64,000 bases of DNA from Lonicera japonica (GCA_021464415.1 CM038471.1:10257386-10321385), one strand, 5' to 3'. Shown: positions 1 to 13,431, counted from the first letter of the stretch. Numbers and translations: made by a program. The notes: generated by a model not told the origin, from the letters alone.

Positions 1-3000
1 ACACTTGCCACCCAAATGGTTTTAGGCAAGGTGGCTTTAAGTCGAAATCATCTCGCCCTTTCCATAATTGTGCGGTTCATCTTCTCCGTAACTATAACAC
101 TCTGTGTTTATTTTTATGTAAACTATGTTTATTTTATGTGGGAATTGTAATTTTAAAAATTTTATGTTTATAATTTGGAGAAAAGTTCTCTCTTAAATTA
201 TAGATCTTAGAATTACCTTTCTGTGGACATAAAGATCGTCTTAATCAGAGTTTTGAGCAAGAAGTTATGGCCAAAACAAGAACAGGGTAGCATGGTAAAA
301 ATTTTGCTTGTAGACCGGTATGGAAAAATTGGCATACTTATCCGGCGTATGCAAATTGGGAAAAAGTTTGGCTATGTACCGTTATGCGGGTTTTGGCATA
401 CCAGTCTGGCGTTTAAAAATTTGGGAAAATTTGGGCTGTGGACCGGTACCCTGTTTTTGGCATACTGGTCCGGCATCTGCAATAGTCCACTGACTTAGCT
501 CATTTTTAAGTGCTTTTTGTCCCTTTTTCCATCTATTTCGACCCAAACTTCTCTACACACTTTTATAAGGTTCTAGAGAGAGAAATAAAGAAGTTCTTAG
601 GCGATTCTCGCTTATTTTCGCTCCCGATCAAAAATTTACACTCCAAATCACTCAAACCCTTCTCTGATTCACTATTCATCATCTTCTTCCTTGGGATTTA
701 TTTGGGAAAGCCTAGATTGTTATCTTATTTTCTTCTATACGGCTAGTAAACACAAGGTAGGGGTCCCCTTGTCTTCAAAACTCGATAATACGCTATTTTC
801 GGTTATAAATCACTGTGTTTGGTTTGTTTTTGTTTCATAGCATGAAACTAAATGAGCATATGTGGTTTTTATGATTTATTGTGTTATGAACGCATGATTT
901 GAGGCAAAATATGCCATTTACACTTGGTATAGATTATATTATGAACTGAATGTGATATCCCTTGGGTGTAAGGATAATGTTTGCTGAAGAAATTGGTTTA
1001 TTGATGACTTGTACATACCAAGGGATATGAGATGAAAATCATTAGAGTGTACATGGCATAAATTGCTCAATAAATACGTTAAAAGCATGTTTGCATGTTA
1101 TATGTCACTACTGTGTCAACGGAAGGCTCGGAAAGATCATGGCAAGTCCTGGATCAAATTCTTGGTATGTGGTTCTATTATTTATCTCTTGGAAGGCTTC
1201 TATGGTTTGTATATGTTATGGAGACCTTGTGCCTCTCGAGAATGAATGGTTGTATGGATATAGTGCTTGCCGGGATGGGAAAATAAGTGGAGCTCGGTAC
1301 CCTTGGATTGAAAATTCCTAAATCCCTGGGGAAGCAATGTATGGCTGCCTATAAGCCACCGGTGTCGAGCCCGGGAACATAGGCAAATTGGCAAGGCACT
1401 ACGGGTTTGGTTGGTATCTATGCTTGGATAAATTTGGGGATAGTTGGTATCAGGATGTTGTGGCGAAGGCAGCTTATCTATGAGGGCAGGATATCTTTGG
1501 CAGGTATGGATTATCTCTACAGTCGTGCCTTTCCTATATGGTAAACGGTTGACACGGGAGGTAACCTGCATTTGTATGTGCATACACCACTAAAGTTGTT
1601 GACCTTGAAGGTCTTAATCTTATTTTGATAATAACAATAAATAAATCATGTGTAATTTAACATGTTCTTGATATAAGATTATAGATTTCTTATTTGAAAA
1701 ATCAAGAATAGCATGATTGCTCAAAGGAAGTTTGACAAGGATCATTCAATCAATATCCGATTAAGTCAACGAAGTATTGAACTAAAACCGATCTATCCGA
1801 ATCAAGATCATTCAACTACAAGCATTGGACAAGTCAAAGAAGATCATTCTCATCACTCACATGCTAGCAATGCATTTCATGAAGCACAAAAGATCAAGGA
1901 TCATATGCTAAAGCTTCAAGGAAAAAGCCTCAAGTGAATAATCAATTTGAAGAAACAAATCGAAACATTCGAAGACTCACCTATTCAGTAATTGAGTGTT
2001 TGCTTAGGATTTATGTAAAGTTTCTTAATTGATTGATTATATAGCTCAAACATAAACTTGCATCATTGTTAGATTGATAAAAATCAGTTTGAATCAAAAT
2101 TTCTTTGAAAATTTCATTCTTGCAAAAATCGGTTTTCAAATAAATTCATATTAAATTCAAATGATCATATTTTGAGTTTTCCCAAAAATAGGTGTCTTAG
2201 GAACTTATTTTTGAAGTCCCCAAAGCATTAGAATTGATTTTGGAGCTAAAATACAAAAGTGCAAAAAATTGGGATTTTGGCCTGATAGACAGTACTCATC
2301 AGTCAACTGAGCAGCCTTGCTCAGTCGACTGAAGCTCCATCAGTCGACTGAAGCTCCATCAGTCGACTGATGGTTTTGTTTAGTCGACTGATGCTTCAGA
2401 ATATAGCTATTGGATTTCTGATTTATTAATATTTTTAGTACAAATCTTCCACCAAACTTCTCAAACGGCTATATCACTTTTGGGACTATAAATATGACTT
2501 CCAAGACTCATTCTAAATACCTTGAATCATTCATATACTCTATTCTTCATCTATCTTCATTATTCAAAAATTCAAGAAATTATTTTTGATCAATCATTCT
2601 TATTGAGCTATAAATCTTGATCAATTAAGTAACTCTAGTGTGAGCTTCAATTGTATTCTTTTAAACACTTGAGAGTTATTGTAAATTGGTGTGAATCACC
2701 AAACAATCTTGTATTCAATTGTGAGAGGTAAATCTCATAGGAAAAACAAGAAGGTAAATTCTTGTTTAAAAATTGTGAAAGGTAAATTTCACAAGGTTAG
2801 CAAGAGGGTATCTTGTGAGAGTATTGTGGTGTAGCAATACTTCTAGAGTGTGTGAGACAACACTTGTAGAGGTTTGATTTTCACTCGGAATGAGATTGAT
2901 TTTAGTGAAAATTCTCGGGGAACTAACCGAGCGCGGACTATGGTTTGGTAAACCAAAACCGTGTGGACAAAAAGCCTTGGACTTCAAATCGGTTCAATCT

Positions 3001-3701
3001 TTCTTACTCAATCTCTTTATTATTGATTGTTTGATTATTTGCTCTTGAGATTGTTTGTTTAATTGTTTATTTTATTGCATTCCTTGATAATTTGTTTTGT
3101 AAATTTGTTTTACTTAAACATTGTTAGAAAAGTTTTTAAATTTCGCATTAAGTTTTAAAAACCCTATTCACCCCCCTCTAGGGTTGAAATCCGACCAACA
3201 GAAGTGTTAAAAGAAAAATGGTTCTTGTTGGCGTCACAGACCTAAATATGTTTTGGATACACTTATATTGGTGAAACGGTTTTCAAAATGATATGCCCTA
3301 TATTCTCCCCTACTGAGCACGTAGCTCACCCCGTTTTTCTGTAATCTTACAGGTATTCCGGAGTCCAAGGAGGACAAGGACGCAACGGGTTCGGGAACGT
3401 CTTAGGGGCTCTGATACAATTACTCTTTTGTTGTAGATATGTTTGCCGGGGAGCTACGGCTAACCCGAGAACTTGTATATATCTTTTCTTGGTTACATAT
3501 AGTTGGTTTTATATCTTTGTAAGGCATGTTCATATGTTATGATAGCATTTTCGGTAACTATTGCTTATCCTTATTTAGTGAGTGTATCAATATTGATTTA
3601 TATTTGTTCTTATATACCTATCTTATTTTTAATAAGATGGGCTAGTGACACTCTATGTCTTAATTACGGGTGTTATCCTGTAAATTAATACGAGGGTATT
3701 A
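1..3701 (+). mobile_element. 3' part of a Ty3/Gypsy-type LTR, split by a solo copia LTR
   Basis: The outer sequence (1-1596 and 3201-3701) reads as one LTR. It carries the block CCCCTACTGAGCACGTAGCTC near 3310 and a following CTTACAGGTATTCCGGAG, both usual in plant Gypsy (Tekay-like) LTRs, and it ends in GGGTATTACA at 3701, directly against a copia integrase scrap. The beginning lies outside the window. The 290-480 stretch holds repeated ACCGGTA/GGTCCGGC-like units. The family assignment is from memory of such LTRs; no coding part is present. Confidence 0.5.
1597..3200 (+). mobile_element. Solo Ty1/copia LTR (about 1.6 kb)
   Basis: It begins TGTTGACCTTGAAGG and ends CCGACCAACA, so it has TG...CA ends. 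Near the right end is CTATTCACCCCCCTCTAGGG, common just before the primer-binding site in plant copia LTRs. Flanking 5-mers are AAAGT (1592-1596) and GAAGT (3201-3205), a target duplication with one mismatch. No internal region or second LTR is present. An internal tandem of CAGTCGACTGA units sits at 2300-2390. It is inserted in the Gypsy-type LTR. Confidence 0.7.
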
Positions 3702-3997
3702 CAGTAACACCATTTTGCTATGAAGTTCTCTTCACGGTAAAGTGTTTCATGATCACAGCTTTTCTGCAAAACATCAAGAATTCACTATCCTTATACTTAC
3801 CCCCATTGTCATTCTTCAAATGCCTTATTTTCTGAACTATATGATTTTCCACTATAGCCTTCCACTCGTTGAATTTTTCGAAAATCTCGAACTTTTCCTT
3901 TAAGTAGTAAATCCAGACTCGATGTGAAAAATTATCAACAAACATAATAATGAATTTGAAACCTCCTAAAGAATATAACTCTAAAGGACCCTAGAGA
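3702..3997 (-). pseudogene. Ty1/copia integrase fragment
   Basis: Minus-strand translation gives LYSLGGFKFIIMFVDNFS, then VWIYYLKEKFEIFEKFNEWK, NDNGGKY and a final QNGV, the order of the copia integrase core (D...D with DNGG). In-frame stops stand where the family has W (before GP) and Q (before QNGV). Both ends are cut by neighbouring LTRs (3701 and 3998), so it is a scrap of an older element. No function is expected. Confidence 0.8.
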
Positions 3998-6260
3998 TGT
4001 GATGCCCCAAATCCCGTTTAGAGATTTTCACCTCCACGAACAATTTGCCACGGATGTTGTACACATACGATAAGTGATATTGAAATTTTACGAATTAATT
4101 TAAACTAGTTAGTTTAATTAAGAAAAGTACATCTTATATCTTTAGAAAAAAATCAGCATGGTATACTTTATTTTATTAATAACCAAGACATGTATAAGTG
4201 ATACTCCATTAAATCATTACTCAATTAAAACTCAATCACAATCTTCATGTCAATGAATAAGGTTTACTTTATTAATGTAGTTCTCAAAAGATTAAAAAAT
4301 CAACTACAATTTACAAAAGTTAATATCACATTGTTCCCTTCAATTACATAAACCAATTATGAAACAATGTTTACTAAATATAAAAAGAACTAACTTAGAG
4401 TTATGCATATGAAATCAAGTCGTTCCTTCGAGGTAGACTAACACGGTTCCATGGTCATTAGAGGTATCTAAAGCTTTAATGCGTGCCAAACCAAGGAGTG
4501 TACTTGCAAAACTATTTGATACTATATCAAGAAACATAATAATTTATTTTATTTATGCTAATTATGGTGGGATTTTTTATACTATGTGATGTGAGTATCC
4601 TATGAGATATAGGGATGGATTTACTTAAAACTATTATATTATTGTTGTTAATGGATTTTCTCACCTAGTTTGAGTATATAAGTATATTTATGCATTATAT
4701 TATTTTGATACATATCTCGTGTATATATAATTCCATATAGCTAATGGTTAACTTTTAACGCACATACCTGATATTTGAATTGTTTTTAGATTCATATAAT
4801 TTTATGATTTGGCACCATATGGTACCATTTCGTTAGTTACCCTTACTATCTTAGCCTTTGTGGCTACATGACATTGTTCCTTAGGGAACATAACATGTGT
4901 GGCTACATGAGTTATATATAGCTTAGGGGGCTTACCACTAGCTGGACCAGAGTAGGGGGTTCTCGCTATGGGAGCGAAAATACCTAAGCCATGGGAGCTA
5001 TCAACTGTAGACAGTACGTTGATTTAAATACTAGATAGTTGACTATAAGTCCTTCGGAGGACATATTGTATGGTAGAAATATAGGTAACTATACTTATTT
5101 ATTATCCTTTTGTTGGATTTGGATTCTATTTTACTTATCAAGTTTACGTATACTAATTTCCTTTGGGGGGGGGGGGGGGGGGGGGGGATATCATGTGATA
5201 TGCATAGTATCTACCATTAGTTTCGATATATGATTTCATAGTATATATTTTGGTATAGTACTATATATATGTATAAAGTATACATATAAGGAGTAAGTTG
5301 TGTGCATCTCGTGATTTTCTATTATTTTCAATATTGCATGTAATGTGTACTTGTCTGGTTGTATTTTTATAGGAAAAAATTGTATAGGTCGTATTTAGAT
5401 ATCTTGCAAGTATTTCTCGGTGTTTTCAAAGTAATATTTTCAGATAATTTAGTTTCAAAAGATATTTATGAAATCAGACTCAGGCTCGTAAGCGTTTACG
5501 TATTCATTCGTAGAATAAAATCAAAGTCTCATAGTTTCACGTGTTTGAAAATTGTTTTTATGAGGGTTTTGTTTTGAAAACATGTCAAAATAGATTTTAG
5601 TTTCATTGTAAAACTTAGAAATGACTTGTTTTGAAAATTTGTGGACTTATTTGCAAAGTATCTAATTTTCTATATTAAAACTAATATTTAAACTTGTAAT
5701 TAAGACTTATATTTAAATGTAAAAATTAAATTCAAAAAAGTCATAGACGCATACCTTTACTGCTTTAAAAAGAAAATAAAATCCTTGCCTTGTTGAAGAA
5801 CTCCTCCTTCTTCAAGCCTTCTCTCTCTAGAGGCTACTTTCTTTCTCTCAAAATTGTACTTTCTCTAAAAATATATTTTTCTCTCACTAAAACAAGCCTA
5901 CTCTAAAATACACCCTAAAGACTCCTAAAAATCATACTTAAACACACTTGAGAGCCTCTATTTTAACTCCCCAAAAAATTACACCCTAGGGTCTTATTAT
6001 ATATAGGCCAAAATCTTGCTCAAATGACTGTGTGGCAGGGGTTATGACATAGGCGTGTAGCATAAATGCGCGGCATGCAAAATAAAAATATTAGAGAAAT
6101 GGGTGCCGTATGACAGTCACACTGCCATACGGCAGGGGTGTGAGTGCTGCATGTATATGTGTGTGATGTATGCATGTATGTGATGCCTTATGGCGAGGGA
6201 TGCATTCTTTTATACAATGTGGGACTATGTATATACCTGTGTGTTGTTCATTTTAATGCA
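3998..6260 (-). mobile_element. Second Gypsy-type LTR, minus orientation
   Basis: Read on the minus strand it has a TATA-like TATATATAATAAG near 6000, a GA-rich leader near 5830, a CCCCCTACTCTGGTCCAGC motif near 4945 resembling the first LTR, and a terminal GGGGCATCACA at 3998. The high-coordinate border is not clear and is given roughly. No coding region is visible. Confidence 0.45.
5165..5187 (+). repeat. Poly-G run of 23 bases
   Basis: An uninterrupted run of 23 G between CTTT and ATATCATG. Runs this long are unstable and can form G-quadruplexes; the exact length may be an assembly estimate. Confidence 0.9.
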
Positions 6261-6445
6261 AGTGAGTGGCCACACATACAACTGAGCATTCACTTCTTTT
6301 TTGATTATTTGTAAAAATTCCTAGCATTTCACTTCTTTTTTGATTGTTTGTAAAAAATTGGCATTATTGAGAAAATGTATTTCTTTTATTTATTTATCAT
6401 ATTTTTGAGTTCTAAAAAATATACTTTATAATTATAAACAAATGC

Positions 6446-6502
<57 letters not shown>
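6446..6502. repeat. (TTA)n microsatellite
   Basis: About 19 perfect TTA units in AT-rich non-coding sequence. Confidence 0.95.
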
Positions 6503-6504
<2 letters not shown>

Positions 6505-9120
6505 CATTTTGACAGACCATTTCTTCATTCGGCCCAACATATATGATCGTCGCAAGGAGGCCTTCATGGGAGTGGTCATTAATACTTCAATGGGGTGAGC
6601 ATCAAAGTAGTGATGTAGCTATCTGGAGGTTGTGATCAAAGCCAACACTAGTTTTTCTATAATTCAACTCGGTTACAAATTGGCTTTTGCTGACATAGTA
6701 CATTGGTCTCTGAACTTTATCTTCCTCCCTAAACAATGCAGCACTAACTGCTTTTGTTGATGAGGATAAGTATGAAAAACTACGTTTGCAGAGTAAATTA
6801 ACCTAGGTAAATTCTTCTCTAATTTATACGCAAAAATAATTTAGATATTATAGCAGAATTGAACTTAAAAGTCTACCAATTTTAATTCTGAAAGTTCGTT
6901 TAATCATGTCTAGCATGCAACAGATAAAACAATCAACCACATATATTCAAGATAAGATATAACAAGGTATCCTTACAGTACACGACTAATCCTCAACAAA
7001 CAATTCCACTATAATAATCACAAGAGGTACATATTCAATTAATCACTAACCGACTTAGGCGTACAATCTTAAATGCAAGACACTCACTTTTTTCTTTTGA
7101 AAACATGGTTTAACTCTTTTTCAAAACATAATACATCATCACTTAAGGGAATCAAACCAATATACCAAGCTTACCATTTTTAACATTACGATGCATTGAA
7201 CAGAATACATCACCACTTAAGGGAATAAAACACACTTTATTTCAGAATTAAGAACCAGACATTCTTTATTAGTAAAGTTTACATGAAGATTATTGTCACA
7301 CAACTGGCTTATGCTAATGAGATTTGCTTTTAAAACTTTCACGAACAGAACATCATTTAGTGTTACGAAACCGGATATGGAAACAGTTCCTTGCCCAAGG
7401 ACATTCGACTTACTCCTATTAGGTTTATATTTTTAGTTGGCTTGATTCCGATACCAAAAACACTTTTTTCGTTATAATTGTTTGAATCAAACTGAAAATT
7501 TGAAAATGCAACAATTAACGAAAATTTGCCAAACTTACCGCACAAAATTCAAGACCTAAGATAAGTTGGTTATATGGTTTGATTCAAAATATAAATAGTG
7601 GATTGAGCGTTAAATTCGAGATTAAAAAGCTTTTGAATTAAATTTATTTTTAAATATTTTTACTGAGTTTTGCCGAAATTCGAAAAATCCCTCGATACAA
7701 ATAATTGAGATAACTTATTTTTTTATATATCTAACATATTTTATAAAATTACCTTTAAAATTTGAGTTGAATTAGATTTCAAACAAATTTAATACGGTAA
7801 AATAAAATTTTAAATAAAATTAAAAGTAAAAGTTTTAATAATAAATAAAAAGAAAAGGAATGTTGAATAGTCAAAGAAACTTGTTTTTAAAACCCACGTG
7901 GCCTTCCTTTAATTTGGAATATATGGCCCAAGCCAAGTTTTCAAAGGCTTTGACACGTGTAGATTGAATAAAGGAAGGCGGAAATATTTTTCTTGGTGGA
8001 CCGGTACACCTTTTGCTTATGTGTACTGGTCCGGGGTAAAATTATTTTTCAAGTTTTGGACCTGTCTATGTTTTTTTGAGTTGTATCAGTCTGGCACTTT
8101 TTTTTGAAGTACGAATTTTTATCGTAATTTTTTTAATATTTATTATTTATTTTAAAAATAATTTTAATTTTATATTTTTCTTATAAATATAACAATTGAT
8201 TTGGGTTAAAAATACATGATTTTAGCGAATTTTTTAAGATAAAAAAATATTTGAACACTAGAATTAATTTTTGAAAGTTCCGAAATACTAAGGTTTTGTT
8301 TACACACCATAAGATATTCTATTATTCTTCAAATTTAAGAACTAGGATTCCAAACGTTCATGTATTTCAGGGTTGTTTTCGGTTGCGATTGGAGACAGAG
8401 GCGACGTATAAGGCGAAAAAAAGGAAGTGCTAGAAGGAGGCGGCGAAGTAAGCTGAAAAAGAAGGAAGTGAGATTGGAGGGAGATCGTAAACAGGGGGTG
8501 AAAGATTATGATCAAGTGCGTAGAAGGAGAAAATGGGTAAGCCAAAAAAGAAGGAAGTGTTACGCCAAGCCACTTGCGATTGGATTATACGTTCAAAAGA
8601 TTGACGGGACTGTTGCGTAAATTATGGAGAAGCAATTTTTGTAAGTTATCGAATCTATAATTACGTTTTGATCATAGTGAAGTACTGTCAGTTAATCCCG
8701 AGAATTAATACTACGCAAGTAGGGATACCTCGTAAATTTCTTGTGTCATGGACTACTTTTGTGTGATTGATTGCTTGATATAAATTGTTAGAAAATACAA
8801 CATATGATTTCGATAGTACAGAAATTTGATTAGACCTAGGATTTTAATTCAACTTATCAAATATAAAATTGTTTTTTGATAAAAATAATCCTAAAATCAA
8901 CCTCGGCAATATGCATGATCCCCTAATTTTTCTTTAATTGGATCTTAGGAGGTTTCCTTAATTTACTAGGATTTGCATCTAGGTTGATTTGCGTCTATAT
9001 ATTGCTACTTGTTTTGCTTGATTTGATTTATTTTTCATGGCTACTAAAATTGATTCGTCTAAATTCCAAAGTTCCTACACTAATTATAACTATTGAAAAA
9101 TTCGTACAATTATTTATTTA
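6503..9120. other. Non-coding, AT-rich, no gene seen
   Basis: No frame longer than chance with recognisable motifs. The stretch at 7995-8110 repeats the GGACCGGTAC ... TACTGGTCCGG motif seen at 290-480, so part of 7.9-8.7 kb may be another decayed LTR. The Arg/Lys-rich frame at 8360-8620 looks like a purine-rich artefact. Confidence 0.5.
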
Positions 9121-9129
9121 TAATCTCTA

Positions 9130-9740
9130 AACGAACGAATTTTGCAAATTATTTTAGATGGTTATACTAAACCCACTGTGAATATAGATGAGAACAATGG
9201 ACCTAAACTAGTAGTCTTTTGGTCTACTAAGGAATTAGAAACAACTAAGTTCAATTCTCAAGATCTGAATGCAATCATTGCTCATGTTTCTGAGAAAAAG
9301 TTCAAAAATATTTCAAATTGTATTACTTCCAAATAGGCCTGGGATATTCTGACCATAATTTTTGAAGGAGCCACAACTGTGAAAAGCTCTAAAACTTAAA
9401 GGCCAGTGACAAATTTTGAAACTATAATGATAAAAGAATATGAGTCATCTGAATTCCACATTATATATAAAAAAAAAATCTATGGTCTTTGCCTGATAAG
9501 TTTCTCCTAAAAATTACTGCCGTTAAAAATAAAGTAAGGATTTGGATTCCTTAGCGAAAAATGAATTAATTGGCTCTCTTTAAATTTTTGAATCTAATCG
9601 GCTTTCAAAAAATAAGATTCAAAAAGAAAAAATAGTTCAAACAATTGCATTTAGAGTTAAAGATGGAAACATAGTTAAATCTAATGAAGGCTCTATATCT
9701 AATTTTCAAGAGATAGCTAATTTTGTGCGTAATTTTAATA
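9130..9740 (+). pseudogene. Copia gag (UBN2-type) remnant
   Basis: Across frameshifts and stops the plus strand reads FNSQDLNAIIAHVSEKKFKN, then AWDIL, EGATTVKSSK, NFETIMIKEYE and, further on, KDLDSLAKNELIGSL and VQTIAFRV. These are the usual landmarks of the copia gag UBN2 domain in order (LNAI..V, AWD, EG...VK.SK, ELIGSL). A stop replaces the residue before AWDIL and several later codons are broken. It ends where a repeated non-coding block begins at about 9740. Confidence 0.75.
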
Positions 9741-10440
9741 ATTAAATAAGTAAAGCAAAGCAATGAAAGAAAATTAAATAATATTAAACAACATAACAAA
9801 ATCAATGAATTAATTGACTAGGGTTTCAGAGTTATATATTTAATATCATCTTTCTAAGTATTCATACACATAAACTCTACTCTTATCTCACAATAATTTG
9901 GTCTCTCGGCTCTATTATTTGCAAAAATATAAAAACATTCAAGTTTAATTAATTTATAAAATTCAATTATAATTCTTTCACACTGTATAAGGTCAAAACA
10001 GTTACTATATCCACTCTTAACAAATCGATCATAAGGTGAATCCAACAAATCATTAATGAGAATTCAAGTTTATTTTTATCAATTGAAATAGGCATCAAAT
10101 AGAAAAAAAAATATTTAACGTTGAAATATTAAATAGGTAGAGTCAAATGATATAAACATGTGCAATAAATCAATTAAATATAATCATCTTAACCCTAATA
10201 CAAATTTACACTAGTATACAATGAATTAAATAATAAATAAAATAAAAATAAAATTTACTTAGCATGAAATTAATTGAGTAATAAAATTTAAGCTCCAATC
10301 CCCAAAAGTGCTCCAACAAAAAAAAACTAAAAAAAATAAAAATAAAGAGAAGAAGAGAAAGAGTGCACAGCCAGAAGAAAAATAAAATAAAATAATGAAG
10401 CAATTGTGGCACTGTGCTAATTTTTTTATTTATGCTCTAA
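9741..10440. repeat. Non-coding retroelement block, copy 1
   Basis: Shares long stretches with 12290-12960 in the same orientation, e.g. CTTTCTAAGTATTCATAC and TTTGGTCTCTCG. Likely leftover untranslated sequence of an LTR element; there is no coding content. Confidence 0.6.
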
Positions 10441-10507
10441 TTAAAATGTGCTAAACTAGCCTTCAGAAAATAAATTGTATTTGCGAGGAATTGACATACT
10501 ACTTTCA

Positions 10508-11142
10508 TGGCTCGTTTGGTTCAAGATTTAAACCATTCCGGGAATGCTATATTCCATTCCGAAACGATTCCCGCGTTTGGTTCAAGTTTTAAGTCCGGAA
10601 TAAATGATTCCAGGAACAAACCTTTCCCCCCAAGTTCTCCCATTTAAATCATAAGGAATAAACCATTACCAATGGGCATCTTTTTTAATTTTTCATGTTA
10701 GGACCAAAATAACACTCTTCCTTATGAATAAATAATTCTTTTCCATCCGTGTATGAAAATATTGTTTGAAACTATTTTTTTTTAGTTACGCTGCTGCACA
10801 AAAATGATAAAAAAAAAATTGAAACTTTTTTATATTCTTTTTTCCTATTGTAATTTTTTTTTAATTACAAAAATTGTAATTTTTGTAGGATAGTTATTAG
10901 CTAGGCATGTGTAATTTTTGTAATTTATTATAGTAATTGTCTCTTTTGAAAAATTAGTATGTGATGTCTTCTCATCTTATAAAAAGAAAGGTATTTTTGT
11001 AATTGAAACTTTATTTCATTCCTATTCCCGGTTGAACCAAACATGGGCATGGCATCCTAGATGACAGGAAAGAAACATTCCAGGAATCAAGCATGCCAAT
11101 TCCATGCCCATTCCATTCCCAAAACTCGAACCAAACGAGCCC
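10508..11142. mobile_element. PIF/Harbinger-like MITE
   Basis: Terminal inverted repeats GGCTCGTTTGGTTC (left) and GAACCAAACGAGCC (right) bound 635 bp rich in ATTCC motifs. A TCA triplet flanks both ends (10505-10507, 11143-11145), matching the 3-bp duplication of this superfamily. No transposase ORF. Confidence 0.65.
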
Positions 11143-11145
11143 TCA

Positions 11146-12289
11146 AGGTTATGACCTGCACAGCTCACCGACTCAGCTAAATCTTTCAACTTCATTTTTC
11201 CTTATTGGAAGTGCTACTCTAATTTCCTATTTTTCTCAAATCTTCTCTTCACCATAATTCTCCATTTTAGTTCCAAATTGCTTGGTTCAAAAGTCAATAT
11301 TTTCTAATTATTCCCTAGCACCTAAAAAGGACCAAAAATAGAAAATTAAAAGTAATATATGCTTTTATTTTATAAAATATTAGACTAAGATATATCAATT
11401 TCTTGGTACATCACAGCTCATGGGATGGCCCATGCAGATTGTAAAATGAGTTGCAGAAGCGGCACCATTGACTAATTGTAATGAGAGACTGGTTATTCAC
11501 ATTACTTATAATCTAAGGAGGTAAACTGCAGCCTTGTTCACTATCCCTTTTATCCAATATATTTACTCGTACTTTCTTTTATTGACATATCAGCCGAAAC
11601 TTACTTTGTTCTTTAGATTGACTTGTCGGAATTGCACACTAGATTTAAACATTACATCAAGCAGCCTATATCCTTGTGATTTAAAAATGGGAAGACTGTT
11701 CACTTTGCTTCAGAAGTTTTGAGGCACATCCAACTTTGATGTAAGGTAATATTTCTATTAATTGTTTCCTTTTCATTATGCACATCATGTAATATCCTTA
11801 TCTTTTAACTTTAAATTATGATGTTGACATAATCATTGATGAGCTTTTCCTTTTACGTTTCAACAAAAGCATATGCTAACAACTGTCTCAGGCACTGGTG
11901 AGCAAGGGCTTTGGTAGCATTGTTGGCACAAATAATTTGATAAACAATTTTAATTAGTATCGTAGGCACCCATAAATTGAATAGGGATTGCAAATGCCCA
12001 TGTTCGAATTCCCTTGGGTACAAATTTTGTTGGGCTAGTGGCAGGCCCAGTTTCACAGCTGGGTATGAGTTATATATCCAATGTGGTATACGGGAAACTT
12101 GGAGAAAAACGAAAAATTGATTTTACCATGGGGAATGCTTTTTGTCTCAACCAAATTGTTGTGATAAATTTTAATACTCGCAAGTGTACGAATCAATTTA
12201 TAGTATTGCGTGTAAGCGATGTCGATCCCACAAAGATTCAGACAGTATATTTTATAATTATCTTGTTAATCTTTCACTAAACTCTTAAT
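11146..12289. other. No gene recognised
   Basis: AT-rich sequence. The tract near 11400-11418 ends in TTGGTACATCACA, and a related TTGGTACGTCACA occurs near 30720, so a dispersed LTR family may have left pieces here. At 12165-12235 a CGCAAGTGTACGAATCAATT tract resembles a motif common in non-coding parts of plant Gypsy elements. The open frame at 12014-12280 has no match I know. Confidence 0.4.
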
Positions 12290-12960
12290 CTAGCTAGAAA
12301 AGTTTATTGAGAATCAAACAAATAAAATAAATTAAATTAAATAAAATAAAGCAAAGCAAGTAAATTAAATAACTAAATAATATTAAGTAAGAGAATAAAA
12401 TCATTGAATTAATTAATTAGGATTTCATAATCATATATCTAATATTATCTTTCTAAGTATTCATACGCATAAACTCTATTTTTATCTCGCACTGATTTGG
12501 TCTCTCGACTCTCTTAGGTGCAAAAAATAAAATCAATAAAGTTCAATTAATTAATAAAATTCAATTCTAATTCTTCCACTGCCAAACTTATATATAAAGT
12601 CAAAACACTCACTATATCCGTCAAAACACACTCTGTATTCGATTTTAACAAATCATAAGGTGAATCTAATAAAAAATAGTGAGAATCCGACTTTATTTTT
12701 TTGTCAATTAAAGAATTGTATTAACATTAAAAAATTAAGTTGGTAAAGTCAGTTGGAATGAATACATGCAATTGAATCAATTAAATATATTCATTCTAAC
12801 CCTAACACAAATTTACGTTAGCATAGAATAAATTAAATAGCACATAAAATTTTTAAAAAAATTACTTGACATTAATTAATTGGATGATAAAATTAAAGTT
12901 GCAAATCTTCAAAATCTTCAAAGTAAAAAAAAAAAGAAAAGAAACAAATTGAAAAGAATG
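12290..12960. repeat. Non-coding retroelement block, copy 2
   Basis: Direct repeat of 9741-10440 with scattered substitutions and indels. It ends about 70 bp short of the Helitron 3' terminus, so the Helitron landed beside or in this older repeat. Confidence 0.6.
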
Positions 12961-13029
12961 GAGAGGAAGTGCTGGGCCCCACCGAGAATATAAGTTAATA
13001 CTCCTAGTAGGTTTAGGAATTATGGTTAA

Positions 13030-13059
13030 CTAGTTTTGCAGCCCGTGCGATGCACGGGC
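13030..13059 (-). other. Helitron 3' terminus: hairpin and CTAG
   Basis: GCCCGTGC / GCACGGGC forms an 8-bp stem around a 3-base loop (13041-13059). Seven bases on, reading the minus strand, comes CTAG (13033-13030), then T. The family rule is a hairpin about 10 bases before CTRR, with insertion between A and T. This hairpin would stop rolling-circle replication. Confidence 0.85.
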
Positions 13060-13431
13060 TTTTTGTTATTACGTTTAATTAGTTTTTAACATTATTTAGT
13101 AAGAATAGTATAATATTAAATAGAGAGCAAGAAATTGTAGTTGTATTAAAATATGCATATAATTATAACAGATAAATAATAAGTAAAAGATAGATAGCTA
13201 AGCAGTTATTACTTTTCAAAAGGAAAAAGGGAAAAAAAAAAGAAAAAGGTTAGGTTTGAACAGTTGTTGTTGTTGTAGAAGTCTGAAAATCTTTATTACA
13301 TATTTGAAGACCGGAATTTCGCAATGGTATTGAGGCTTCATTTATGGTCTATCTACTTTCCTGCAAATAATAATATTTTATCATTACAATAATCATGTAT
13401 TTATTTATTTATTTCATATTATGAAAGATAT

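Noticed and set aside
8360..8620. Arg/Lys-rich 86-codon frame
   Set aside because: Purine-rich composition, an opposite-strand frame equally open, no recognisable domain.
12014..12280. 88-codon frame beginning MGTNFVGLVAGP
   Set aside because: No known motif, no splice or promoter context, and its end runs into retroelement-type sequence.
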